Positions 43,910 to 58,837 of a stretch of DNA of 64,000 nucleotides are shown one piece after another. The position numbers and the translations under genes were made by a program. How positions within the stretch are numbered: position 1 is the stretch's first letter; every line of letters begins with the position of its first letter. Source of the DNA: Chytridium lagenaria (Eukaryota > Chytridiomycota > Chytridiomycetes > Chytridiales > Chytridiaceae); assembly GCA_025449115.1 (NCBI GenBank), contig JAHLKC010000015.1:62001-126000 (forward strand), in the 5' to 3' direction. Under the pieces are notes generated by a model, which was not told where the DNA came from, searched no databases, and saw only the letters and a list, made by a program, of their open reading frames with translations.

Positions 43910-46900
43910 ATGACAGAGGACGATGAAGGACTGGACAAGGCACTGCTGTTGCAACTCACCTCAAAGGAGAGAAAGTTGCTGTTGGAGACGAGAAAAAAGG
44001 CTTTGGTCTATCAACACCTGCAGAACAGGAACAATATGCATAACATGAACATGCAGCTGCTGCATCAAAGAAGGCAGCAACAACAACAGCATCAACAACT
44101 CTTATCATCATCTACATCATCATCATTATCATCAGCATCAGCATCTTCTGGAACATCAAGTCATGCATTTCCTCATCCTCACGCTGCTAATGCATTTTCT
44201 TTATCAACTCCTCCCTTTCCTATCCCATCCACATCCTCCTCTTTCTCAGCTCACCACGACAATAGTGACACATCCACATCTTACATAGCCAATACCACCC
44301 CAGCTTTATCACCACATCCTCATCATCACAACACTACGGAACAAGCTCCATTTTCGTTTCATAATGAAGCAGCGTTTTTTGAGATGGAGGAACGGAGGTT
44401 GAGGAGAGAGTCGCCGGTGCTGTTATTGCCAAGAGAGTTGCTCACCATGGTGTTTAGTTGTGAGTACCTATTTTTTTCAAAAACATAAGTGGAGCGTTTG
44501 GGTGGAGCGAGTTTTGGCGTGATTTGAGCTTTGCGAGATTTTTTGGTTGCTGCCAGTCGGTGAGCATGACAGTTTGGAGTGTAGTGGATTATGGCGAGCG
44601 CACAAATAGGAAGGGTTTATTCGGAGCAAAGCGACATTACGATAATATTACATTACAGTATTTCAAATGCGAGCGCAGCGAGCATATGCAGATAACTATG
44701 CTATGTATGCTTTGTAGCATGCTGTTAATATTCTTTACTACTTTTATATTTTTTTTTAAACATAATGAATTGAATTGAAAACGATAGATGTCACCAAACA
44801 GTCACAGCTACTCAGAATCATTGCCGTATGCAGGACATTCAACATTTCTGCCACTCCTCTGCTTTACAAAGCTCCACGTTTTAAAAACACTCTCTCATGG
44901 GCACTCTTTAACCAACTCCTCATGCGTGACAACAACTCAAGACCGTTTGGCCTTTTCGTTCAGGTACGTTTGTTTTTTGTGTTTTTTTTTTTTTTCCATC
45001 CTCACCATATTAAACACTACTAAAATTTGATGTCAACAGGTGGTGGATCTTTCATCCACTGCAACGAAATCCACTACCAACTCTGGGATGGTCCGCGTCG
45101 TCCCATGTCTCTCCGGCAACCCTTCTTCCTCCATTTGTCTCCTTCTCCAAGAGATTGACGAATCTAACGGCGCCGTCCTTCAACAACAACTCCAACGAGC
45201 CGCATCCAACGGAAGTCTTTTTTCAAACGAAGGCACCGGCACCTCCACCGCTGTGGGTGTCATCATGGGTGATACCCTTGTTCCACGTGAGCAGGCGCTC
45301 GTGTTGAGTTTCCGCGCCAACGCTCTTTTGGCAGGATCTGCCTCTTCAAATGTTGCGGCGATTGAACTGAGGAAGACGGGGGGGAGGAAACGGGCTGTTG
45401 GACAGAGACAGAGCTTTGGTGGGAGTCGACCTGTTGGTGGTGGTATTGATCGTGGGCATGGTGGATCGGCGGCTGCGAGGTTGAGGTTGCTGATGGAGTC
45501 GTCGAGGTTGACGGGGTCATTAGATCTTCCTCATTCGGTTCCGACGGCGACGTTGGATTCTTCGTCTAGCAGGAGGTTGGAGGAGAGAGCGGCGTTTTTA
45601 ATGAGATTGGAGGAGTCAAGGGAAAGCTTGTATGACTACGAATCGACATTCTTCTCGCCGGCCCATAATCCGTCTTTTTCAACCACGTCGTCATTGTCGC
45701 AGAATCCTACCAACGCTGCGGGGTCCGCTGGATCATCATCTAGACCTCTGCCTTTGTCTCAGTTTGATGCTTCTGCCTCTGCGTCAGGATCGTCGTCGAC
45801 AGTCTCTTTAACACCGCCAGTTAATTCAGGGCCACCCCACCTTTTTTCCAACCCCTTGGACACATCCAACGCGGTGCAGCGACCGCCGTTCCGATTGAGG
45901 GATAAGGTTCATGGGAGGGGTGGATGGTGGAAGAGCACGAGGAGTGTGGATGATATGAGGAGTCTTGAGAGACGGTTGGGGAGGTCACCTGGGAAAATGG
46001 ATGCAACGGATGGGTATGGGGGTGTAAGACCAAGGGGGTCACCTTCTCGATCAGTAAGAGGGGCGTCACCTGTTAAAGGAAGGGGTGGGTCACCACATAA
46101 AGGCTTAACGTTCGGTATGGAGGGTGTGACGGGGTCACTTTTTCAAAGACCTTTTGATTTTAGGGAAGAGTCACCCTCGAAAGACGGTGAGGAAGATTTG
46201 AGGATTCAGCAGCGTGATGCGGAGGGGTCATCTGTGAGGGATAAGGGGAAGCGAGTGGCTGATTTTCCAATATCGTCGTCGTCCTCGTTCTCGTTGTCTT
46301 CCTCGTCGTCGTCTTCTTCGTCGTCGTCCTCGTCGTCCTCATCGTCCTCGTCGATGATGGATATGGGGGAGAATGCGACGAGCGCACTTGCGAAAGGAAA
46401 GATGGCGGCCTTTGAGGGGTTTGATGAAGTTGCGGCGGCGGCTTCGTTGACGGCTTTGAAGAATGAGGAGGGAGGGGTGAGGGGACGGAGTTGGAAGAGG
46501 TTTAGGGTTGAAGAGGAGGAGGATGAGGAGGGTGGTGGTGATGGTGAGGCGAGGAGTGTGCCGAGTTTTAGTACAGTTGGGAGATGAGGGAGGTGGAGGG
46601 ATGTTTTCGACGAGTGCGCCGTTGCCGTCGGTGATGAGGGGGATAGGTGGTGAGATGGGGATGATGGATGGGTTTTGGGGGAGGGAGATGGAGGGGGGAT
46701 TAAGGGAAGAGGTTGTGAATGAAGTGGATGAATTGAGGGAGGAGGATGTACGGGAAACGATTGAACCTGCATTGTTGGATTATTTTGATGAAGATGCGCT
46801 TGCGAGGATGCATATGCCGTATGGTGTTTTAGGGAGGGGTGCGGCATCGTATATGAGGAGACATGGAACAGTTGGAGTTGACAGTGAAGATGATTCTGGT

Positions 46901-47617
46901 AGTGTTGGTGCGGTTGGGGAAGTGACGACGACGATGACGACGACGACGTTATTGGAGGATGAACTTAATATTGCGAATGTGTTGATACATGATTTACCGG
47001 GGGATGCGGTGGGGATGGAGGTTGATGCTGGGGAGGTTGTGACGACGTTGTCGTCGTTGCCGATTTTAGTGGATGATGAGTATGAGGATTGGGGGTTGGA
47101 GGGTGGACAGATGCATGGAGGAGGGTTTCAAGCGAACGTTCCACCGACGTTTGTAGAGGGAGGGATGGTGACGCAGGTTGGGTTTTCGACGGAGAAAAGA
47201 CCAGCAAGGCTTTCCGTTGAAACGTCGACGCTTGTAAGGTTAGCACGACATTGTCCGATGGTACGACATTTGAATCTAGCGTTTTGTCCGTTATCGACGG
47301 ATTACCTTATCGCTGAGACTGGGGAGTATTTGTCGTCGCTTCACCCTGTTGCTGAATATTTGACGAGGATCCCTGTGACGCCTGTTGAAGCTGTGAAGGA
47401 GATTGTGGAGAGGTGTGAGGAGCTGGTGAGTTTGGATTTAAGGGGGTGTGATTGGGTGACTGGGGGTATTGTGGAGATGGTTGTGGGGGGATGTAGAGGG
47501 TTGAGGGCTTTGAATCTTGTGAGATGTGCGAGGGTGAGAAGTGGGGCCGCGAAGTTGTGGTTGTGTAAGGATGCGGAGGAGATGAAGAGGTTGGTGTTGG
47601 AGGCTTTGAAGACTTGA
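43910..47617 (+). CDS. F-box/leucine-rich-repeat protein
   Basis: Exons 43910-44459, 44788-44963 and 45040 to 47617. The first two junctions are in phase; intron 1 is 328 nt. The N-terminus is Gln/His/Ser-rich. The F-box spans the first junction: LLLPRELLTMVFS, then YVTKQSQLLRIIAVCRTFN, then a LLYKAP and a VVDLSSTAT strand typical of Grr1/Amn1-type F-box LRR proteins. A very long disordered insert follows, with RSPGK/GSPSR/GASPVKG repeats, a run of about 28 Ser and acidic tracts. The C-terminal LRRs are LARHCPMVRHLNLAFCPLS, CEELVSLDLRGCDWVTGG and CRGLRALNLVRCARV. The frame shifts once near 46584. It is probably an SCF ubiquitin-ligase substrate receptor. The disordered middle of about 700 residues splits the LRR solenoid, which is unusual. 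Confidence 0.72.
46272..46353 (+). repeat. Trinucleotide serine tract (TCG/TCC/TCT)n
   Basis: Mixed TCG, TCC and TCT codons encode an almost pure Ser run of about 28 residues in the F-box/LRR gene. Mixed codons suggest selection or age rather than fresh slippage. Confidence 0.85.
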
Positions 47618-48315
47618 AGAGGTGTTTTTCCCCCTGTTGTTTTTGGCGCGTATTTCGCTGATTTCTTTGGTTGGGGAGAGGCAGGAAAGGGGTTTTGAGG
47701 GGTTTTTATTGACTTTTTTATTTGCTTGCGGCCTTCTTTCTTTGCCAATTCCCTGTTTTTGTTTTCTGGGCTTGTTTTTTTATTATTGCCGCTAAAGGTT
47801 TTATGTGTATACAAGTATGAACATATAATATAGGTTTCATTGATTTTTTACTTGCTTTCACGGATATTTTTTTATTTTTTTTATATTTTTTTTTTTTGGT
47901 AAGCCCTTCCTTTTCTTTCAATACTGGTTTATACTTTTCAAACCGAAAAAAAAGGTCCTTCAATATTTTTATCACAATATTCCTTCCTTGACTTATGAAA
48001 GGAATCTTACCTTCCGTGGAGGAGGCGGGGACGCTTGAAGAGAACGCCTTTGAAGTTGTGGAAGAGATGTTTTGCCCTATTCAGAAATACGTACCTTGAA
48101 AGCTGAACACACATTCAGTCATTTAAGTAACATGAGATGGATTCAACGCTGGCAAAGGCAAGATCAAGAAAGATTCCGCCAAAATGAACCATCTTCAATC
48201 CATGGATTAGACGCGGGGAAGGGTAAAATAAAGAAAACAACTTGTCCGTGAGCTTGGACTCACAAAAGTTGTCCATCAAACAAACCTTCAAAGCATTCTT
48301 CAGCCGCTGTCGACG
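47618..48315. other. Intergenic, T-rich
   Basis: 3' UTR of the F-box/LRR gene with long T-runs near 47865-47900, then the promoter side of the next gene. No gene seen. Confidence 0.5.
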
Positions 48316-50984
48316 ATGGACCCTTTCAGTCTATCCTGCCAGTCGACGAACGAGGATGCAGAAGAGAAGAGGAACCAACAGTCTTCCACATCAAGACACC
48401 CAGAGTGTCTGAGAAAGGCATCCAGCAACGACGACGAGGTGTATGTGAGCTTGGACTTTGGTGGAATGGACGAGTCGGACATGTTTGACAGAGAAAGGGT
48501 AGGAGAGGAATGCCGGAACGAAGACAGTGTGATGAAGATTGTGAAGGATCCGTATGTATTCAAGGATCTAGAGTGGATGATTCTACGCAAGTTGTAGAGA
48601 CCTTTTGGGGGCAAGAGGTCCCGCAGTCGGAGTTTAAGCTACCTAAAGACGAGCCCGTTAAAGACCACATCGCGCATGAGTTTCCTGTTCACGAATCTTC
48701 GATACAAAGAGATATTATGATGGTAAACGCGACCAATCCGCAGGATGAAGTTGTTCCACATGGGTTTGCTTTGGGCAGTTCGTTCGAAGCGTTCTCTTCG
48801 TCCACTAGTGCTTCTGATAAAGAAGTACTGGAAGAAAAGTCGCAGGATTGGACTGCCGTTGATGACCCCTTGACTGTGAGATGTGTAAAGGAACATGTTT
48901 TGGTTCCCCACTCCCACTCTCAGTATAACGGTCATCGAGATACAACCTGAGGAATGTTTTGATGGAGGCGGATAAAGAGCCTCAAATAATCTTTGTTAAG
49001 AGGACGTCAGATTTAAATATTCTCATCAATACCGCTATGAGGGATATCGCGCGGAATCGACCCAATTTGGACGTTTAAGACCGTGGGTGGAAGCAATGCA
49101 CTCAACGAAGATTCTTCGAACGAATCCTCCCTTCACGAGATTCTCGTTCAAGAAAGCCCCACCCCACAGAATTCTGAGAGCCTTTCAAAGGATGTTCTGG
49201 AGTTTATTCCTGACCTGGAAAAGGTTCAACTTGATGATCCATCTTTGTGTGAACCTGCGATTACTCTAATGTCTTTGGCCACTGCAGAGAAGGGGGGTCG
49301 CAGGAGAAATGACGGTGATTGATGCCGAACTGGACGGGTTGGTTGGAAAGGTGTTGTGGACGGAATATTCACACCTGATCGTCTCCCTATGAGTGGTATT
49401 GTAACGGGAGTGACTTGCCGTGTTTGTTGGATGTCTCTCCATGGGCGGACATAATAGGTGACAATGACTTTATAGGTGGAGATGCCAACGGGAAAGCTGT
49501 TTATAGGATAGATAGCGTGGTGAACGACCATGCTGCGCATGCTCTTGAAGAAACTGCGCATCCAAGATTCGCTGGAGTGATTCTTCGGATTACAGTTCAA
49601 TGAATATGGATATAGACCTCCTGCCAAGATGTCTTATGAAATGATCTTGTGAGAGATGTGTTAATGAGGACCTTGTTTGTGTTGCTCCGAAGTATGGGAT
49701 CGCGAAAGAATCTGCCCGTTGGAGATGGCCTATTTTGACGGCGGGCGTTTTAAGTATGTCGAGAGAATCTGTTTGTCGGGATGATTCTGAGGAGGATCCT
49801 CCGACAATGATGTCTTCTTGGACGGAAGTGCGGCGGAAGTCTCGTAGAGGAAAATTCTTTGAGGAGTGAAGATGTGACGGAATAATGTTGTTGTTCAAAA
49901 CGATGTATTAGAGCGAATTGCCAGCGAGGTGGCGCGGGAGATGAACTCATCAACAAGCATTCTGGAAACGCTGTTGTGTATGGAAGGAGGTGTAACAGTT
50001 GCCAACGAATCGAGAAAACAGAACCATGATATTACGGAGGCGCCTCACTGCTCAGAAGAGACACTCGTCGCCGAATCTAGTAGTCATCTGGTGACTTCCG
50101 CACCAAATGAGATTCAGTTGGGATATTTTCCTAATATGAGGGCGAACAAGAGGTATCCGCGTTCACCAAGGAAAACTTCAGAATATGCAATACTTTCTCA
50201 GGAAGATTTTGATTGCAAAAGGTACTTTTGGTCTTGGATGGGAAAGTAAGTTGATATGCTTAAGCGTGCATACTTTAACATCATAATGATTGCATAGCAT
50301 GCAAGAGTATCTTCCTGGACACAACCTTCTGGCTTTTCGCGCGAAATTGGTGTGTGTGATGGACACAATGAGGCTTGACCAAAGCGATATTGAAGATTAT
50401 GACTACATTTTTCAACATTGCAAGCGCGTGGCTCGCGGTGATGGTATGTAAATCATGTGAGAAGTCCATAGACATTCTCAATTTATTCACATGTGCTCAA
50501 TTTATTTACAGTACTGGATCACGCGATCTCATTGCAAGTATATCGTAGTTTGAAGCGGGCCGGAGATCTCTTTCCAGTACCTCTCGCAGGTGCTTTAGTC
50601 GCTTGTTATGAAAACTGGGAAACTAATTTTAGTAAGTTTCAGTGGCACCTATTTCTCTGACGTTTTATTTAAGGCGAACCAAAGTTCATCGAGCGATTCG
50701 AGTATTTCTTAAGAAGGTTTTTGAGGTTCGACGATAACCGAGACTATTACTCCCGGCAATTGCGAAGGATACTTTGTATTGCTTTGAAGAACGGTAGAAC
50801 ACCCCACGATATCTTGGCGCACCCTCGGCCAGATATATTGGATCATCTTGTTTTGTGCATGATGAAGCATTTTGAAATTGCCATTGGGATGATGCCGTGG
50901 AGGTATCAGAGGGAGGAAGTTGGCGCAATGAAGGAGAGAGTGAAGACGGTATTTTGGGACATTTTTGTGGAGCGCGTGGACTAG
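48316..50984 (+). CDS. Unrecognised protein, alpha-helical C-terminus
   Basis: The last four exons splice cleanly: up to 50246, then 50299-50440, 50511-50631 and 50674-50984. They encode a region of about 200 residues with normal composition (for example PGHNLLAFRAKLVCVMDTMR, AISLQVYRSLKRAGDLFPVP, RFLRFDDNRDYYSRQLRRI and a MPWRYQREEVGAMKERV end). The 5' part (48316 to about 50250) is Ser/Glu/Asp-rich and looks disordered. It runs through several frames: 48316-48597, then to 48950, 48960-49079, 49083-49322, 49415-49603 and 49929 onward. It therefore has several introns or frame breaks. I do not recognise a family. The start at 48316 is the first Met of a Ser/Asn-rich frame and is uncertain. 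Confidence 0.5.
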
Positions 50985-51332
50985 GGGCAGAGATTTGAGT
51001 GGCGAGTTCTATTGAAGGCAGAGTTTGTTGAGTTTTTTCTTTTATTTCTTGAATCTATTGAAATGCTTTTGGTCTCTTGCTTGTTGTTTTGTTTGCGGCT
51101 AAGCAGTAAAGATACAAAAAAAAAAATTATAAAAAAAGATCGCCAAAGTTTAAGTTGGTTCACTTTTGTAAAAAAAAATAAAAGAACAAGAAAATCGAGC
51201 CTAAATATTCGTGAACATGTATTAAAAACATTGAGCCAGCACGAGCTTCTATAAAAAAAAAAAATAATAATAATAATACACCCCGCCCCCTACCCTAAAA
51301 AAAAAAAAAAAACAATTATATCCATCGATATC
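50985..51332. other. Convergent 3' ends, A-rich
   Basis: Short spacer between the unknown plus-strand gene and the minus-strand Ecdysoneless gene, with A-runs near 51110-51135, 51250-51275 and 51297-51312. No gene. Confidence 0.5.
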
Positions 51333-54662
<3,330 letters not shown>

Positions 54663-55171
54663 TGCGACTTAATATCGGGGATGATGATCCAGATGGAGTG
54701 ATGGATGTGTGTGTTGAATGCTGGGGTAAGGGTCGCTGCAGTGATGATGCCCAAAATGTCCTGCTTGGATACAGCAAGAGCCAGAAACAAGATGGTGTCA
54801 AGTTGTCCGACAAGTTCGCTTTTTCGTTTTTTTGGCATAAATAAATAATAGGACTGCGCAATCTCTCAACGTGAAAAGAACAACAGGGCGAAAGGCGCCT
54901 GATGCGCGTCAAGGATACGCATTTCTCAAGCTAGTCGTTCCATCCGGCTCTTCATGCAAATGGGTTATTTTGCAGACGTTGTTCGACCTCTTTTTCTGCG
55001 CGGGTCGTATTGGTCATGACGACGTGGAAGTTGCTTGTATGCCCGACATCATCGACTCTTGCTTTCTTGGCTGAGACTACGATCAAGCTAGATTGATAGA
55101 CCTAAAGGCTGTGTTAACCGCACAGCATTCATGAACGCTTCACCTATATCGCATCACTAGCCTCAGGTCTT
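54663..55171. other. Spacer between divergent genes
   Basis: Start region of ECD and upstream part of the possible gene at 55172. Short frames on both strands (for example 54871-55074) have no recognisable content. Confidence 0.4.
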
Positions 55172-55660
55172 TTGCGTATCTTACGTGGAATGTATAGGAG
55201 CCTGCAGGAGACGACGAAATTTGCCTCTCCATCATTTAAAAATATAGCGAGCCCTCTAATCAAGATTGACGGACGCGTTCTACAAGGCACATTTTGGCAG
55301 CAATGTGATGTTGAATTGATTGTGCGCATAACCAGCTTTTCATGTGTGGAGGACACCTGGTTGTTGATGAAATCCACCTCAAGGTCCCAGAGCTGCAGCT
55401 GTACAGAAATTGGACTCATCCCAAAGAATACGCTCTGTCATCACTTCCCAAAGTCCTGGCGGAGTGAATTTGTTGAACTTTATATGGACACAGCAGTGCG
55501 TGACGCCATGAGAGATCCGCGTCTAATATGGACGCGAGCAGCACGGGCAGTTTTTAAATTGATGGAGAGTGGACTCGTTGAAGTAGAATCACCTTCAATG
55601 GGCTTTAATTTCAAGAAGTTCAAGTTTGTGCAAACGAATATCACAGACTTTAATTACTAG
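55172..55660 (+). CDS. Possible unrecognised protein-coding exon
   Basis: A 162-codon frame ending in ITDFNY. The last 60 residues (VELYMDTAVRDAMRDPRLIW, AARAVFKLMESGLVEVES) look like a real helical protein. In the middle, a neighbouring frame (HLVVDEIHLKVPELQLYRNW, near 55345-55405) looks more protein-like than the main one, so two frame changes, or an intron plus an indel, are likely. No family recognised; the 5' end is unknown. Confidence 0.35.
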   Translation: MRILRGMYRSLQETTKFASPSFKNIASPLIKIDGRVLQGTFWQQCDVELIVRITSFSCVEDTWLLMKSTSRSQSCSCTEIGLIPKNTLCHHFPKSWRSEFVELYMDTAVRDAMRDPRLIWTRAARAVFKLMESGLVEVESPSMGFNFKKFKFVQTNITDFNY

Positions 55661-56600
55661 CTATGTAATATAATGGCGATTTAACCACCGTGTGATCTGT
55701 CTTGGTCACTTATTCCCGCATGTTTGTTTTTCTACTTCTTAACTCTTCTCTTCTCCTCTTTTCTTTGTAAGTGTTTTGCGTTGCTATTCGTTGTTCCTTA
55801 AAGCCCGATTCATCTTTTCGTCGATCAATTGTTATGCTCTGCACTTGATCCTTTTTTTTTCCATTTCTGTGTTTTCTAAATGCCTTATTTCGTTGTGTAG
55901 AATTTGGCGGCAGCACGAGCAGCCCTTGAATCAGGTTCGGTATTGGAATGAATTGATCCGTGAATCATACAAATATGCAAATAAACATTTCAGCGCATGA
56001 AAGAAAGTGTATGTAAAGAGCACAAAGAGGAAATACAGATACCAAATACCGACACCGACAATTGCAAAGAAACAACCTTTGGAAAGCGATGCCTGCCGTC
56101 CTGATGCTGAGATAAAACTTTGTCTTTGCGTTCTTCTTTCTTTATTGCCGTATTTTGTTACGCCTCCTTCACCGCGTGTTGTTTTTTTAAAAAAACTCTA
56201 CCATTGATGACGCGACTTTCCGATCTTGGGATAGCGCTCTATGAGAATTACTAATCCTCACAGCTGAAAAGGAAGAGTGCTCTTTTCCATAAAAGAGGTT
56301 GCATGAAGCGCTAACCGAACAGAGGTGCTGCATGCATACTTTTGTTTCTCCCTGTATCGAAGCAGGCTAAAGTGAGGGGCCTGTTTTTTATCGCGCTTTT
56401 CACATGCTAGCACATGAACTATCGTGATTGAGAGCTGTACGCAAATCTAAAAAAACAGGGATTGCCTCATTGCCTGCGATGTCAATCCTACCTTTTAGTA
56501 AACTTACTCCTTTCTTTCACTCTAGTTCTAGTCCGTCTATAGCTATTCACTTCTTGCTTGCAGGCACTCAGCGAAATCTTAGTTGGATAATCCTTCCATC
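55661..56600. other. Intergenic, no gene seen
   Basis: T-rich and low-complexity sequence, probably 3' UTR and then the promoter of the next gene. Short frames only. Confidence 0.45.
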
Positions 56601-58385
56601 ATGCCCACAATAGTTGTTCGAGAGCTTTCTAAGCCCTTCGTCCCGCCAAGGCGCTTCCAAATCCCCTTGGAAACTCCACAAATGGACTTGCAGCGTTTAG
56701 ATGCAGTAAGTTGGCCAGTATTGGTTCTTCGATAAATATAGTTTCTTCTCATGAAAAGCTCTTAAAGCTGACCATAATCTTGCCTTCCTTCGTATCAAGT
56801 ACATTGGCAGTTTGTATAGGAAAAGGCGCACGCGTCACTATATTGCAGACCCTGGATTCATTGCGTGGGTAGACCAGGAAGCAGATTCGATTACTAGCCG
56901 CATTGAGCAGGAAGCGACTGCTGGTGACAATGACAGTGATGATGACAATGCCAGCACAACTCCTTCCGAAGAAATATCAGAGATGCTGGCATATAATCCC
57001 CATCCAGAGGGGGAAAGCGAAGAAGACTTGGATGATGGAATCTCAGTCTGTGATAGCGTAGTCGACGGAGACGTTTTGCCACCCGCCAACGTGGATAATC
57101 TCTTGATGTACGTTGACAATGGACGGAACCAAGTTGTGTATCAAAAGTCGTACCACAGCGACTCTGACAATGACCTGTCAGACGACGAGCTTGAACTCCG
57201 CATCGCCTCTGCCGAGGCGCTTTTTCGGATGACCTCTAACCTTGACGACATTCCTGCCGACGAGCTTGCTGCTCGTTTGGAATCAGACAGTAAATATAAA
57301 AAGGCTTTTGGACTTCAATTTGAAGCAGCCCAAAAGAGGCGAGATCAGGTTTGATCATGGCGTTACTTGTACATACGACTAAATATGCTTTTTCCTCTTA
57401 ACTACACTTTTCAATGTTATAGCGATGGCAAGCGCTTGTTTCAGCAAAGAGGGCTGCGAAAAAACTTGGCTTTTGAATCTAAGCTTCCTTTTGGCGACGC
57501 CTCTGATCCAAGCTGTAAGTACAGAAACGCCTCTCTATGTCCTATCTGATGTTAACGACTAGCTAAACGTTTTAATTTTATAGCAATTTCTGTCAAGAGT
57601 GTTTTCGACGATGAATCAAAAGATTACAGGTCTGACTTCGAAAGCGTCTCTTACGAATCCTCGGTCGCCACATCATCAACTTCTAGCCCAAAAATAACCG
57701 CCGTTCTTTCTCCTCAGCAAGCGGAAATCATTCCTGTTGTCCATATATCGTGTTCATCACAAGAGCTCCCTGCTAAGAAAATCGCGTCTCCCCGTAAGTA
57801 CCGTTGGTTACAAGAAAAACGCTTTATCAGAGCTAACTTTCCTGCAAAATCAGCTCGGTCAAAAAGACGTTTTTCGATGATGATGATGATGAAGAATTTG
57901 TGCCTATGATCGCTATGCTCTTTCCGTCATCAGAAAAAAAGAGGATTGTTAGATTCTCTCCAACTGTCACCATTATCCCCCTTGCCGAATCTACGTCTTC
58001 GAAGTATCTCTCTACATCGTCGACTCACAAGGAGTCGAGCTTTTCTACAACATCCACCCAACTCCCTGAACCCAACATTTTTCCCCTTTCCCACTCGTTG
58101 TCCTCGATCTGTACGATGCCATGCCCCTCAGAACTCCCTAAGTCTAACCCCATGACACAAGAAATCACTTCAACCACACGCACTTTCTCTCTCTACAAAA
58201 CCTCGACCAATTGTGACCACTATGGAAACGAAAATGTTGTCGGCCGCTCGTCTTTCTGGTCACGCGTCTGGTCTTCCACGTGTGATTTCACCGGTGCCCC
58301 CCTCCTCATTCGAAAAAGGTTTGATGATTTCGATGGGTCGTGTCTCTCTAGCCTTTCACCGTTCCTCGAGACTGTAAATGTTTGA
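56601..58385 (+). CDS. Acidic disordered protein with RVxF-like motif
   Basis: Exons 56601-56705, 56800-57348, 57423-57514, about 57585-57791 and about 57856-58385. The first junctions are in phase. The start MPTIVVRELSKPFVPPRR is Pro/Arg-rich. Then comes YIGSLYRKRRTRHYIADPGF and a long Asp/Glu/Ser region with DSDNDLSDDELELRI and a helix LESDSKYKKAFGLQFEAAQK. Later exons are Ser/Thr-rich and contain SVFDDES and FFDDDDDEEF. KKRIVRFSPTVTIIPL fits the RVxF docking motif for protein phosphatase 1 followed by an SP site. Two one-base breaks lie at homopolymers: the T-run near 57468 and the C-run near 57790. No family is recognised. It could be a PP1 regulatory subunit, which is speculative. Confidence 0.55.
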
Positions 58386-58837
58386 GTTTGGACTACCGTC
58401 ATATCAAGGACTTTTATATCATGTTCACAATTAAGTTTAATGTATAATACATACTTTTGAACATATCATTACTGTACTTCATCATATAATGTGGTCGTAA
58501 ACACTTGAAGTTCAAGAAAAGTCGCATCAAGCAAATACCTGACATCCTATATGAGTTTGGATATCTTACGTAAAGTATGTATGGTTGCGTAGCGAACGTG
58601 CATTAGGCAGGTTAGAGTGCGTGTGCTCCCACACAGACGAAGCTAGGCCTGTAGTGAATATGGGTATTATTTTCGCTGATTTTCTTAAATAAAATGTTTA
58701 ACGAATATTTGAATCTTTTAATACAGATAAATAAAGCTGAAGCGAAAGCCCAATTTTACTGCACTGCGCATGCAAGATGCTTTACATCTCTATATACAAC
58801 TTGCTCTGATGCAACGATAAATACAGCATGGAGGCCA
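58386..58837. other. Convergent intergenic spacer
   Basis: Between the 3' ends of the acidic protein gene and the TFIIIC gene. AT-rich; no gene. Confidence 0.5.
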
